This document shows, piece after piece, positions 29,593 through 37,650 of a DNA stretch of 64,000 nucleotides. The DNA is from Pseudomonas sp. LS.1a (GTDB lineage Bacteria; Pseudomonadota; Gammaproteobacteria; Pseudomonadales; Pseudomonadaceae). The position numbers and the translations under genes are program-made. How positions within the stretch are numbered: position 1 is the stretch's first letter; each line of letters opens with the position of its first letter. Under the pieces are notes generated by a model. The model made no database searches. It had not been told where the DNA came from and saw only the letters and a list, made by a program, of their open reading frames with translations. The stretch lies in contig NZ_CP092827.1 of the NCBI RefSeq assembly GCF_022533585.1, forward strand, positions 5,426,001-5,490,000, in the 5' to 3' direction.

Positions 29593-30513
29593 TCAGTTCT
29601 TTCTGAAGCGATAGAACAGAGCCGGCTCGCTGACCATGTACAGGTTGCCCTTGTCGTCCATGGCCACCCCTTCGGCACGCGGGATGGTGCCCTGCAGGCC
29701 GTTGAAACCACCCAGCAAGGTCATGAAGCTGACTTGCTGGCCCTGCTCGTCCAGCTCCAGCAGCATGTTGGAATCGGACGACAGCACCAACAGGTGGCCG
29801 GTACGCGGATCGACGCTAAGCGCCGAGAGGTTGCGCAGGTCCAGCTCATCGCTGGGCAGCAGCTTTTTTTCACCGGTGAGCGGGCTGCGGCCATCAGTAT
29901 TCCAGGTATACAGCTTGGGCGGGCGCTCCTCGCCGATGACCAGGCGCTGGCGCAGCGGGTCCCAGGCCACCGCCTCGAAGCCCTTGTTGCTCTTCACCGA
30001 CTGGCCCAGGTCGTGGCTCTGGAAATCATCATGGTTCAACGCGGTGGTCTGCGCATCCACCTTGACCACGGTCAGGTCGTGCAGGCGCTCGTCGGTGATT
30101 GCCAGGTAGCCGTCTTCCAGCACGGCGACGCCTTCCGGGTTGTTCCAGCCGTTGAGCGGGATCTTGCGCAGTACATCGCCATCCAGGCTCAGCTCGACCA
30201 GGATCGGGTTCTTGCCCATGACTGCGAACAGGGTGCGGGTACGCGGGTTGAAAGCCACGTCCGAGGCTTCATCGTCGTCCATGCCTGGCAGCGGCTTGGC
30301 ATCGATGTCGACCTGGTAGTCCGGCAGCCATACGCTTTCGCTGCGCTCGGCGGTGCTTTCGAAGCTTTCCTTGACCCACAGCGCACCGCGGTCATCCCAG
30401 TGCATGGCCACGGCCACGCCATAGCCGATTACCGCTGCCACGGCCAGGCCGAAGGGCCAGCGCAGGAAGAAACGACGCTTGGGGGTTGCCGGGGCGCTGG
30501 AGGGAGATGGCAT
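29593..30513 (-). CDS. SdiA-regulated family beta-propeller protein, copy 2
   Basis: 306 residues with the same layout as its downstream neighbour: an N-terminal membrane anchor (WPFGLAVAAVIGYGVAVAM), then DDDEASDVAFNPRTRTLF, NKGFEAVAWDPLRQRLV and GTIPRAEGVAMDDKGNLYMVSEPALFYRF. The gap to copy 1 is 90 bp. The proteins have diverged considerably outside these motifs, so the duplication is not recent. Function unknown. Confidence 0.82.
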   Translation of the reverse strand: MPSPSSAPATPKRRFFLRWPFGLAVAAVIGYGVAVAMHWDDRGALWVKESFESTAERSESVWLPDYQVDIDAKPLPGMDDDEASDVAFNPRTRTLFAVMGKNPILVELSLDGDVLRKIPLNGWNNPEGVAVLEDGYLAITDERLHDLTVVKVDAQTTALNHDDFQSHDLGQSVKSNKGFEAVAWDPLRQRLVIGEERPPKLYTWNTDGRSPLTGEKKLLPSDELDLRNLSALSVDPRTGHLLVLSSDSNMLLELDEQGQQVSFMTLLGGFNGLQGTIPRAEGVAMDDKGNLYMVSEPALFYRFRKN

Positions 30514-30585
30514 GCAGGGGTCCTGGGGAAATGGGCGTAGATCCGCGCATTATCCGGATCAGGTGTGAAAAATCGGTAAACCGGA

Positions 30586-30680
30586 CCGGCCTCTTCGCGG
30601 GTGAACCCGCTCCCACAGGCATAGCGCCGCCCTTGAGAGTTGCGCAGTTCCTGTGGGAGCGGGTTTACCCGCGAAGAAGG
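30586..30680. repeat. REPIN
   Basis: Inverted REP pair between the FAH-family gene stop and the upstream region of the second SdiA-regulated gene. Confidence 0.92.
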
Positions 30681-30695
30681 CGATACGGTTCCAGC

Positions 30696-31361
30696 TCAAA
30701 GCACCCGGCTTTCGAAGCGGCTCACACCCGGCAGCTCAAGCACCAGTTCGTCACCGACATGGAACGGCCCTACGCCAGCCGGAGTACCGGTGAGGATCAC
30801 ATCCCCCGCCTGCAGCGAGAAATGCGCAGCCATGTACTGGATCATCGGCACGATCGGGTTGAGCATCATCGCGCTGTTACCGTCCTGGCGCACCTCGCCG
30901 TTGACGGTCAGGCGCACCGGGATGTCGGTCACGTCCTCGAAGCTGGCGGCCGACACGAACGGCGGCAGTACGCAGGCGCCGTCAAAGCACTTGGCCAGCT
31001 CCCATGGCAGGCCCTTCTCTTTCAGCCTGGCCTGCACATCGCGCAGGGTCAGGTCCAGCGCCGGGGCATAACCGGAAATGGCGTCCAGCACCTCTTCCTC
31101 GCTCGGATGAGTCGACAGCGGCTTGCCCAGCAGCACGGCAATTTCGGCCTCATAGTGCACAGAGCCGCGCTCGGTCGGGATCTTGAAGCCACCTTCGGCC
31201 GGCACCACGCAACTGCCCGGCTTGATGAACAGCAATGGTTCGGTGGGGATCGGGTTGTCCAGTTCCTTGGCATGCTCGGCATAGTTACGGCCGATGCACA
31301 CCACCTTGCCCAGCGGGAAGTGAATGCGCGTGCCGTCTACGTACTGGTGCTGGTAACTCAT
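30696..31361 (-). CDS. fumarylacetoacetate hydrolase-family protein
   Basis: 221 residues. FAH fold of the short YcgM/FAHD1 type: VVCIGRNYAEHAKELDN, metal ligand Glu in VHYEAEIAVLLGK and the Asp of the GACVLPP region, and late GDVILTGTPAGVGP. FAHD1-like enzymes are acylpyruvases or oxaloacetate decarboxylases; which activity applies here is not readable from sequence. It lies 25 bp downstream of the dehydrogenase gene on the same strand, so they are probably cotranscribed and may work on related 2-oxo/2-hydroxy acids. Confidence 0.85.
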   Translation of the reverse strand: MSYQHQYVDGTRIHFPLGKVVCIGRNYAEHAKELDNPIPTEPLLFIKPGSCVVPAEGGFKIPTERGSVHYEAEIAVLLGKPLSTHPSEEEVLDAISGYAPALDLTLRDVQARLKEKGLPWELAKCFDGACVLPPFVSAASFEDVTDIPVRLTVNGEVRQDGNSAMMLNPIVPMIQYMAAHFSLQAGDVILTGTPAGVGPFHVGDELVLELPGVSRFESRVL

Positions 31362-31386
31362 GGCCGACTCCTCTGGATACTGCTTT

Positions 31387-32784
31387 CTATTCAGGTGCGA
31401 AGATCTTACCCGGATTCATGATGCCGTTAGGGTCGAACACGGCCTTTATTGCCTTCATGCAGGCGATTTCTTCGGGCGAGCGGCTGTAGCCCAGGTAGTC
31501 GCGCTTGGTCATGCCCACGCCGTGCTCGGCCGAGATCGAGCCGTTGTAGCGTTTGACGATATCGAACACCCACTTGTTGACCTTGGTGCACGAGGCAAAG
31601 AACTCATCCTTGTTCATGTGCTCGGGCTTGAGGATGTTCAGGTGCAGGTTGCCGTCGCCAATGTGGCCGTACCACACCACTTCGTAATCCGGGTAATGTT
31701 CGGCGACGATGGCATCGATATCGCGCAGGAACGCCGGCACTTTCGACACGGTGACGGAAATGTCGTTCTTGTACGGGGTCCAGTGCGAGATGGTTTCCGA
31801 CAGGTACTCGCGCAGTTTCCACAGATTTTTCAGCTGGGTCTCGCTCTGGCTCATCACCCCGTCCAGCACCCAGCCCTGCTCGACGCAGTGCTCGAAGGTG
31901 GCCAAGGCTTCGTTGGCCACCTCCTCGGTGCTGGCCTCGAACTCCAGCAGCGCATAGAACGGGCAGGCGGTCTCGAACGGTGCCGGCACGTCGCCGCGCG
32001 CCAGGATCCTGGCCAGGCCCTTGTCGGAGAAGAACTCGAAGGCGGTCAGGTCCAGCTTGGCCTGGAAGGCATGCAGCACCGGCATGATCGAATCGAAGTC
32101 CGGGGTGCCCAGCACCATCGCGGTGAGGTTGCGCGGTGCACGGTCCAGCCGCATGGTGGCCTCGACCACGAAGCCCAGGGTACCTTCGGCGCCGATGAAC
32201 AGCTGGCGCAGGTCATAGCCGGTGGCGTTCTTGATCAGGTCCTTGTTCAGCTCCAGTAGCTCACCCTTGCCGGTGACCACTTTCAGCCCGGCCACCCAGT
32301 TGCGGGTCATGCCGTAGCGAATTACCTTGATCCCGCCAGCATTGGTGCCAATATTGCCGCCAATCTGGCTGGAACCGCTGGAGGCGAAGTCCACCGGGTA
32401 ATACAGGCCCTGCTCTTCGGCACAGGCCTGCAGCTGGCGGGTAATCACCCCGGGCTGGCAGACCACGGTGCGGTCGAAGGCATTGAAGCCGAGAATCTGA
32501 TTCATGTAGTCGAAGGCGACCACCACTTCGCCATTGGCCGCCACGGCGCCTGCAGAAAGCCCGGTACGCCCACCAGACGGCACCAGCGCCACCTTGTGGG
32601 TATTGGCCCAGCGCACGATCGCCTGCACCTGCGCCACCGTTTTGGGAAACACGATGGCGCTGGGCGCCGGTGGGTAATGCTTGGTCCAGTCCTTGCCATA
32701 GGCTTCCAGGGAAGCTGCGTCGGTCAGGACCTTGCCAGGGTCGACAAGGGTCATCAGTTCATCAATAACAGCGGGGTGAGTCAT
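31387..32784 (-). CDS. FAD-binding D-2-hydroxyacid dehydrogenase, D-2-hydroxyglutarate dehydrogenase-like
   Basis: 465 residues. The N-terminal PCMH FAD domain (about 40-215) has ALVPSGGRTGLSAGAV, ASSGSSQIGGNIGTNAGG and NATGYDLRQLFIGAEGTLG. The C-terminal FAD-oxidase domain has WYGHIGDGNLHLN and SAEHGVGMTKRDYL. This is the D-lactate/D-2-hydroxyglutarate dehydrogenase (GlcD/DLD) family. The divergent neighbour is serA, and in Pseudomonas a D-2-hydroxyglutarate dehydrogenase beside serA re-oxidises the D-2-hydroxyglutarate that SerA makes, so that substrate is favoured. Start at 32784 gives the conserved MTHPAVIDEL; in-frame ATGs lie at 32808 and 32823. Confidence 0.82.
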   Translation of the reverse strand: MTHPAVIDELMTLVDPGKVLTDAASLEAYGKDWTKHYPPAPSAIVFPKTVAQVQAIVRWANTHKVALVPSGGRTGLSAGAVAANGEVVVAFDYMNQILGFNAFDRTVVCQPGVITRQLQACAEEQGLYYPVDFASSGSSQIGGNIGTNAGGIKVIRYGMTRNWVAGLKVVTGKGELLELNKDLIKNATGYDLRQLFIGAEGTLGFVVEATMRLDRAPRNLTAMVLGTPDFDSIMPVLHAFQAKLDLTAFEFFSDKGLARILARGDVPAPFETACPFYALLEFEASTEEVANEALATFEHCVEQGWVLDGVMSQSETQLKNLWKLREYLSETISHWTPYKNDISVTVSKVPAFLRDIDAIVAEHYPDYEVVWYGHIGDGNLHLNILKPEHMNKDEFFASCTKVNKWVFDIVKRYNGSISAEHGVGMTKRDYLGYSRSPEEIACMKAIKAVFDPNGIMNPGKIFAPE

Positions 32785-32954
32785 CGCTGGAACTCTCGAC
32801 TTATTCATAGTCACCCTGAGCACACTTCACCTGTCGGGATAAGCTCAGATTGTGTCGCGTATGCTAGCATAGCCCTCCCGCTGTTCATGCTAAGGCTGCC
32901 TTCGCGCCTGGCATCACCCTCGCCATTTTTTCTCCGGGATACAGGTTTACGCAG

Positions 32955-34184
32955 ATGAGCAAGACTTCTCTCGACAAGAGCAAGATCCGGTTCCTTCTTC
33001 TTGAAGGTGTGCACCAGAACGCGGTCGATACCCTCAAGGCCGCCGGCTACACCAACATCGAATACCTCACTGGTTCGCTGCCGGAAGCCGAGCTGAAGGA
33101 AAAGATCGCCGACGCCCACTTCATCGGCATCCGTTCGCGCACCCAGCTGACCGAAGAGATCTTCGACTGCGCCAAGAAACTGGTCGCCGTCGGCTGCTTC
33201 TGCATCGGTACCAACCAGGTCGACCTGGAAGCTGCCCGCGAGCGCGGTATCGCCGTGTTCAACGCGCCCTACTCCAACACCCGTTCGGTAGCCGAACTGG
33301 TACTGGCCGAAGCCATCCTGCTGCTGCGCGGCATCCCTGAGAAGAACGCTTCCTGCCACCGTGGTGGCTGGATCAAGAGCGCGGCCAACTCGTTCGAGAT
33401 CCGCGGCAAGAAACTGGGCATCGTCGGTTATGGTTCGATCGGTACCCAGCTGTCGGTATTGGCCGAAAGCCTGGGCATGCAGGTCTACTTCTTCGACCCG
33501 CTGACCAAGCTGCCACTGGGCAACGCCGTACAAGTCACCAGCCTGCACGAGCTGCTGGGCCTGGCCGATATCGTTTCGCTGCACGTGCCTGAGTTGCCAT
33601 CCACCCAGTGGATGATCGGCGAGAAGGAGATTCGTGCCATGAAGAAGGGCTCGATCCTGATCAACGCCGCCCGTGGCACCGTGGTCGAACTGGACCACCT
33701 GGCCGCCGCCATCAAGGACAAGCACCTGATCGGCGCCGCCATCGACGTGTTCCCGGTCGAGCCACGTTCCAACGACGAAGAGTTCGAAAGCCCGCTGCGC
33801 GGCCTGGACAACGTGATCCTGACCCCGCACATCGGTGGTTCCACCGCCGAAGCCCAGGCCAACATCGGCCTGGAAGTGGCCGAGAAGCTGGTCAAGTACA
33901 GCGACAACGGTACCTCGGTGTCCTCGGTCAACTTCCCGGAAGTTGCCCTGCCGGCACACCCAGGCAAGCACCGCCTGCTGCACATCCACGAAAACATCCC
34001 GGGCGTACTCAGCGAGATCAACAAGGTCTTCGCCGAGAACGGCATCAACATCTCCGGTCAGTTCCTGCAAACCAACGAGAAAGTCGGTTACGTGGTGATC
34101 GACGTTGACGCCGAGTACTCCGACCTGGCGCAAGAGAAGCTGCAACAGGTCAAGGGCACCATCCGTTCCCGCGTCCTGTTCTAA
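32955..34184 (+). CDS. serA: D-3-phosphoglycerate dehydrogenase
   Basis: 409 residues. Oxidises 3-phosphoglycerate to 3-phosphohydroxypyruvate, the first step of serine synthesis. The Rossmann motif is GIVGYGSIG at about residues 155-163, catalytic residues are in INAARGTVVE, IDVFPVEPR and LTPHIGGSTAEAQ, and a C-terminal ACT domain (about 335-409, HENIPGVLSEINKVF) should bind serine. This is the E. coli-type short form. Terminates at a strong hairpin. Confidence 0.97.
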   Translation: MSKTSLDKSKIRFLLLEGVHQNAVDTLKAAGYTNIEYLTGSLPEAELKEKIADAHFIGIRSRTQLTEEIFDCAKKLVAVGCFCIGTNQVDLEAARERGIAVFNAPYSNTRSVAELVLAEAILLLRGIPEKNASCHRGGWIKSAANSFEIRGKKLGIVGYGSIGTQLSVLAESLGMQVYFFDPLTKLPLGNAVQVTSLHELLGLADIVSLHVPELPSTQWMIGEKEIRAMKKGSILINAARGTVVELDHLAAAIKDKHLIGAAIDVFPVEPRSNDEEFESPLRGLDNVILTPHIGGSTAEAQANIGLEVAEKLVKYSDNGTSVSSVNFPEVALPAHPGKHRLLHIHENIPGVLSEINKVFAENGINISGQFLQTNEKVGYVVIDVDAEYSDLAQEKLQQVKGTIRSRVLF

Positions 34185-34200
34185 GTTCGCTGGCGACATG

Positions 34201-34233
34201 AAAAAGGGAGGCCCTGGTGGCCTCCCTTTTTTT
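34201..34233 (+). terminator. intrinsic terminator after serA
   Basis: Stem AAAAAGGGAGGCC-ctggt-GGCCTCCCTTTTTTT starting 16 bases after the serA stop; bidirectional in shape because both A and T runs flank it. Confidence 0.93.
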
Positions 34234-34250
34234 GCCTGTGACATTGGTGT

Positions 34251-34343
34251 CGCCTGCTTCGCGGGTAAACCCGCTCCCACAGGATCACCACAAGCTTCAG
34301 ACCTGTGGGATCCCTGTGAGAGCGGGTTTACCCGCGAAGAATC
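34251..34343. repeat. REPIN
   Basis: Inverted REP pair between serA and the convergent DUF4399 gene; the right copy reads CTGTGAGAGCGGGTTTACCC, with one mismatch to the consensus GGGAGC. Confidence 0.9.
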
Positions 34344-34349
34344 CAACAC

Positions 34350-34826
34350 CTATTTCACGTCGACAGTAATCTTCTGCGACACAACGCTCGGCTTGAACGG
34401 CACGTGATACTGGTCACCCAGCACCAACTGCAGGGTGTGCTTGCCCGGGGTCAGGGTAATGCTGGTTTCGGTCTGCGCCTTGCCGAAGTGCAGCACCTGC
34501 GGGCCCGCCGGCAGCGCGGTGCCGCTCTGTGGCATCTGGCTGACTGGCAGCGCCATGTCGGCCATGGGTTCCTTGTCCACATCCACCAGCAGGTGGTGGT
34601 GCCCGGTGTGCGGGGTATTGTCACCCGCGGGCTTGAGCGCCATGCCCTCGATGCCGAACTTGACGGTGAAGGTCTGGTCGACCGTAGCGCCATCGGCGGG
34701 GGAAACGATGAAGACCTTGGCCTCCTTTGGCGGTTCCTGGCTCTTCAGGGCATCTGTGGCACTGGCGAACACCGACGCTCCCATCAACAGACCGGCAACG
34801 GCAGCACGCGAAAATAGGCTGTTCAT
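34350..34826 (-). CDS. DUF4399-family periplasmic protein
   Basis: 158 residues. A signal peptide (residues 1-24, ending SVFASAT) precedes a small beta-sandwich-like domain with the DUF4399 landmarks VFIVSPADGATV, GIEGMALKPAGD, HTGHHHLLVD and LTPGKHTLQLVLGDQYHVPF. The HTGHHHL segment could bind a metal but no activity is known. A GGAG-type ribosome site precedes the ATG at 34826. Confidence 0.85.
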   Translation of the reverse strand: MNSLFSRAAVAGLLMGASVFASATDALKSQEPPKEAKVFIVSPADGATVDQTFTVKFGIEGMALKPAGDNTPHTGHHHLLVDVDKEPMADMALPVSQMPQSGTALPAGPQVLHFGKAQTETSITLTPGKHTLQLVLGDQYHVPFKPSVVSQKITVDVK

Positions 34827-35050
34827 TCACTTCTCCTGTGATTCACTTATTGACCGCCGCCAATATTCCAGTGGCGGCGGTGGTTCACCTTAGTTGATAT
34901 GTGCGCCCAGATGTTCACATCGTCAGGCAGAAATATTTCAATCAAGGTTAAACAATGCCGAGGCTTCAAGGTCATAGGCTGCGCTCGACCACGGCGAGGA
35001 AAAAAGCCGTGGCGAAGGTTATTCATTTGCCAAAGAAGAAAGGGGCTTTC

Positions 35051-35539
35051 ATGCGTTCGACCATAGGGGTATTGCTGGCGGTACTGATCACGCCATTGGC
35101 TCAGGCCGAGCTGATAGATGAAATCGCCGACCGGGGCGAACTGCGCATCGCCGTGCAGGCCGACAACTCACCGTACGCCTTCAAGGAAAATGACCACCTG
35201 ACCGGTTTCGAGATCGAGTTCGGCCAGGACCTGGCCAGGGAGCTGGACCTGCGCGCCGAGTTCATCGAAGCCCCTGCGACAGAGGTACTGCCCGGTGTCG
35301 AGAGTGGCAAGTACGACATCGCACTGACCCCGTCGAGCGAATCGCCCAAAGGTGACGGCCAGCTCGATGTAAGCCTGCCGTTTGGCGAGAAGCAGCTGGT
35401 GATCCCGTTCCAGAAGGACAACCCGGCGTTCGAGAGCGCGGTGAACAATGCACTGCAGCGGCTCAAGGACAGCGGACGGACTGCCGAGCTTGAGCAGAAG
35501 TGGTTCAAGGGTGTGCCAGAGACTGCGGACGGGCAATAG
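35051..35539 (+). CDS. short periplasmic amino-acid-binding-like protein, lobe-deleted
   Basis: 162 residues, where the SBP_bac_3 family usually has 230-260. The N-terminal signal peptide (residues 1-19, ending AQA) and lobe 1 (GELRIAVQADNSPYAF, GFEIEFGQDLARELDL, LPGVESGKYDIALTPSS) are intact. After SLPFGEKQLVIPFQKDNP the sequence goes straight to the closing helix segment AVNNALQRLKDSGRTAELEQKWF. About 70-90 residues that normally form lobe 2 are missing, without a frameshift. No transporter gene adjoins it. ATG 35051 is preceded by AAAGGGG; the open frame begins earlier at 34955 without homology. Confidence 0.78.
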   Translation: MRSTIGVLLAVLITPLAQAELIDEIADRGELRIAVQADNSPYAFKENDHLTGFEIEFGQDLARELDLRAEFIEAPATEVLPGVESGKYDIALTPSSESPKGDGQLDVSLPFGEKQLVIPFQKDNPAFESAVNNALQRLKDSGRTAELEQKWFKGVPETADGQ

Positions 35540-35550
35540 GATTTTTACTG

Positions 35551-35660
35551 CCTGTACCGGCCTCTTCGCGGGTGAACCCGCTCCCACAGGGACATCACAA
35601 GCCTTGAGGGCTGTGGAGAACCTGTGGGAGCGGGTTCACCCGCGAAGAGGCCGGTACAGG
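35551..35660. repeat. REPIN with perfect 40-bp arms
   Basis: Bases 35551-35590 are exactly the reverse complement of 35621-35660, separated by 30 bp. The arms include the outer CCTGTACCGGCCTCTTCGCG sequence. It is the most symmetrical of the REP pairs in the window. Confidence 0.95.
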
Positions 35661-35661
35661 C

Positions 35662-36171
35662 TTAAGCTGAAAGCCCAGCCAGCGCCTGCTGTGCCTCGTC
35701 CAGCTCCAGCTCGCTGAACACCAGCACCCCCGCCCGCCGCAGCAATGCCGTGGTCACCCCTTCCCCCGCCACCTTCACACCACTGAACGTGCCGTCATAG
35801 GTCAACCGGTTGCCACACGAAGGGCTACCCGCCTTCAGCACCGCCACGCGAATGCCGTGCCGGCGCACCAGCTCCAGCGCCCGTTGCGCCCCGGCCAGGA
35901 ACTCGGCGCTGACATCCTCGCCCGTCACCGTCAGCACCTGCGCGCCACCGTCGAGCACCTCACCACCCTGCCCGCCCGGTATCTCTGCCGGCGGCCGTGG
36001 TGTCGGCAAGCCACCGGCCACTTCCGGGCACAACGGCACCACGCGCCCTTCGGCCTGCCAATGCTGCAAAAGGTCGGGGTGGCCACTGGCGCGGCCGTCA
36101 TAGCGCACTGGCTGCCCCAGCAGGCAGGCGCTGACCAGCACCTTGGGCAGGTCAGAACAGGTCATTGCCAC
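35662..36171 (-). CDS. DUF523-family protein
   Basis: 169 residues. Conserved pieces of DUF523 are visible: VLVSACLLGQPVRYDG at the start, VPLCPEVAGGLPTPRPPAEI, and AVLKAGSPSCGN, with three cysteines that could bind a metal or cluster. Function unknown; some homologues are fused to DUF1722. The gene overlaps the upstream 2OG-oxygenase gene by 20 bp, so translation is probably coupled. Confidence 0.82.
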   Translation of the reverse strand: MAMTCSDLPKVLVSACLLGQPVRYDGRASGHPDLLQHWQAEGRVVPLCPEVAGGLPTPRPPAEIPGGQGGEVLDGGAQVLTVTGEDVSAEFLAGAQRALELVRRHGIRVAVLKAGSPSCGNRLTYDGTFSGVKVAGEGVTTALLRRAGVLVFSELELDEAQQALAGLSA

Positions 36172-36775
36172 GGCGCCGGAACCACCCGGTCAACGAAAGC
36201 CGCTCACGCCCGGCCGGCAGCACCTCATGGGGCACCTCGCCCGACAGGAACACTACCAGGCAGCCAGCCACCGGCTCGACATCATGCTCGACACCGTCCG
36301 CCAGGAACATGCGCAACTGGCCACCGTCCTGCGGCTGCCAGTCTTCATTCAGGTACAGCACCGCCGACACCATGCGCCGGTCATCGTCACGGAAGCGGTC
36401 CAGATGCCGGCGATAGAATGCCCCCGGTGGGTACAGGGCAAAATGGCACTCGAAATCCTCCAGGCCGAGGAACAGGCCCCGGTTGATGGCCTGGCGCAGT
36501 TGGTCCATGGCGGCCAGGTACTGGTCGCAGGCCTCGGCCTGACCGGGGTCGATCCACTGGATCTGGTCGCCGCGGATGGCCTCGCGTACCTCCTGGGCAG
36601 CACCGCGCCCAACCCCCGCGGGGTTGAGTTCGCCTTCGGCATCACGGCGCCGGCACTCGGCCGCCAGCGCGCGCACCAGGTCGGCAGGCAGAAACAGCGC
36701 CTGCTGGGACCAGCCATGGGTGGCCAGATCGTCGACGACGGCCGCAAGCATCGGGTGTTCAGGGGAGATGTGCAT
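36152..36775 (-). CDS. 2-oxoglutarate/Fe(II)-dependent prolyl-hydroxylase-like oxygenase
   Basis: 207 residues from the chosen start. The double-stranded beta-helix has the HxD iron ligands in HLDRFRDDDRRMVSAVLYLNEDW, the distal His in GEVPHEVLPAG and the 2OG-binding Arg in RERLSLTGWFRR. This is the P4Hc-type family, which hydroxylates protein or small-molecule substrates; the bacterial substrate is unknown. In-frame ATGs at 36790 and 36871 exist; none has a convincing ribosome site, so the start is uncertain. Confidence 0.8.
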   Translation of the reverse strand: MHISPEHPMLAAVVDDLATHGWSQQALFLPADLVRALAAECRRRDAEGELNPAGVGRGAAQEVREAIRGDQIQWIDPGQAEACDQYLAAMDQLRQAINRGLFLGLEDFECHFALYPPGAFYRRHLDRFRDDDRRMVSAVLYLNEDWQPQDGGQLRMFLADGVEHDVEPVAGCLVVFLSGEVPHEVLPAGRERLSLTGWFRRRGNDLF

Positions 36776-36897
36776 GGCGCGCATCATATCCATTAGCCAT
36801 GCCGGCGCACAGCGCCACTTGGCCGAGAAGCACGCGGATATCTCGACAAACCGGCGCCCGGCCACGGACAATAGCCACCTGCCGACAGGAGTCCTGA

Positions 36898-37650
36898 ATG
36901 CGCCGTCTGTTTTCCCTGATTCTGCTGATGATCTGCACCGTGCCTGTCTGGGCAGACAACCTGGATCAACTGTACAAGGCCGCCGGCTGGCCCGACCAGC
37001 GCGCCCATTTCAACGATGCCCTGACCGCCGCCCAGGAACGCTACCGCAACAGTTTGCCACCCGCCGTGTACCAGGCGCTGGTCAACAACAGCAACCAGCG
37101 TTTCCAGGCCCAGGCGGTGGACCGGCGTGCCCAGGCGCAGCTGCGCGCAACCTTGGCCAACCCGGCACCGGCGCTGGCCTTTTTCCGCTCGCCGCTGGGC
37201 CGCAAGGTGGTAGCCGCCGAGCTCAAGGCCACACGCAAGGATGAACTGGCCAGGAATGCCAAGGGCCTGCCGAAAATCCAGGCCAGCGACGACCGCCTGC
37301 TGATCATCGGCCACCTGGCCCAGGCTCTGCCGGCGCGCGAAGCCGGCGCCGAAGTGAGCCTGGCCATCGCTGGCGTGGCGGCCGATAGCCTCAGCTCGAT
37401 GATCCCCGGCCTGTTCGGCAGCGGCCAGGCCCAGGGCCTGCTCGACGGCCAGCGCCAACGCCTGATGAACCAGATCGGCGAAGACCTCAACAACACCTTG
37501 CTGTATGTCTACCGTGACCTGTCCGATGCCGAGCTGGAAGAGTTCGCCACCTTTGCCGAGTCGCCAGATGGCAAGGCTTACTACCAGGCCGCCCTGGCCG
37601 CAGTGCGCGCAGGCCTGGCGGTTGGCCAGAGCACCAACGACCTGAAGTGA
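36898..37650 (+). CDS. DUF2059-family secreted protein
   Basis: 250 residues. A signal peptide (residues 1-19, ending PVWA) is followed by an alpha-helical protein. The C-terminal segment DLSDAELEEFATFAESPDGKAYYQAALAAV is the DUF2059 signature, and an earlier copy-like segment FFRSPLGRKVVAAEL occupies about residues 95-110. No function known. Divergent from the 2OG-oxygenase gene. Confidence 0.8.
   Translation: MRRLFSLILLMICTVPVWADNLDQLYKAAGWPDQRAHFNDALTAAQERYRNSLPPAVYQALVNNSNQRFQAQAVDRRAQAQLRATLANPAPALAFFRSPLGRKVVAAELKATRKDELARNAKGLPKIQASDDRLLIIGHLAQALPAREAGAEVSLAIAGVAADSLSSMIPGLFGSGQAQGLLDGQRQRLMNQIGEDLNNTLLYVYRDLSDAELEEFATFAESPDGKAYYQAALAAVRAGLAVGQSTNDLK

Noticed and set aside
32811..34349. 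512-codon minus-strand frame opposite serA
   Set aside because: Antisense of a certain gene and contains translated REP sequence at its start.
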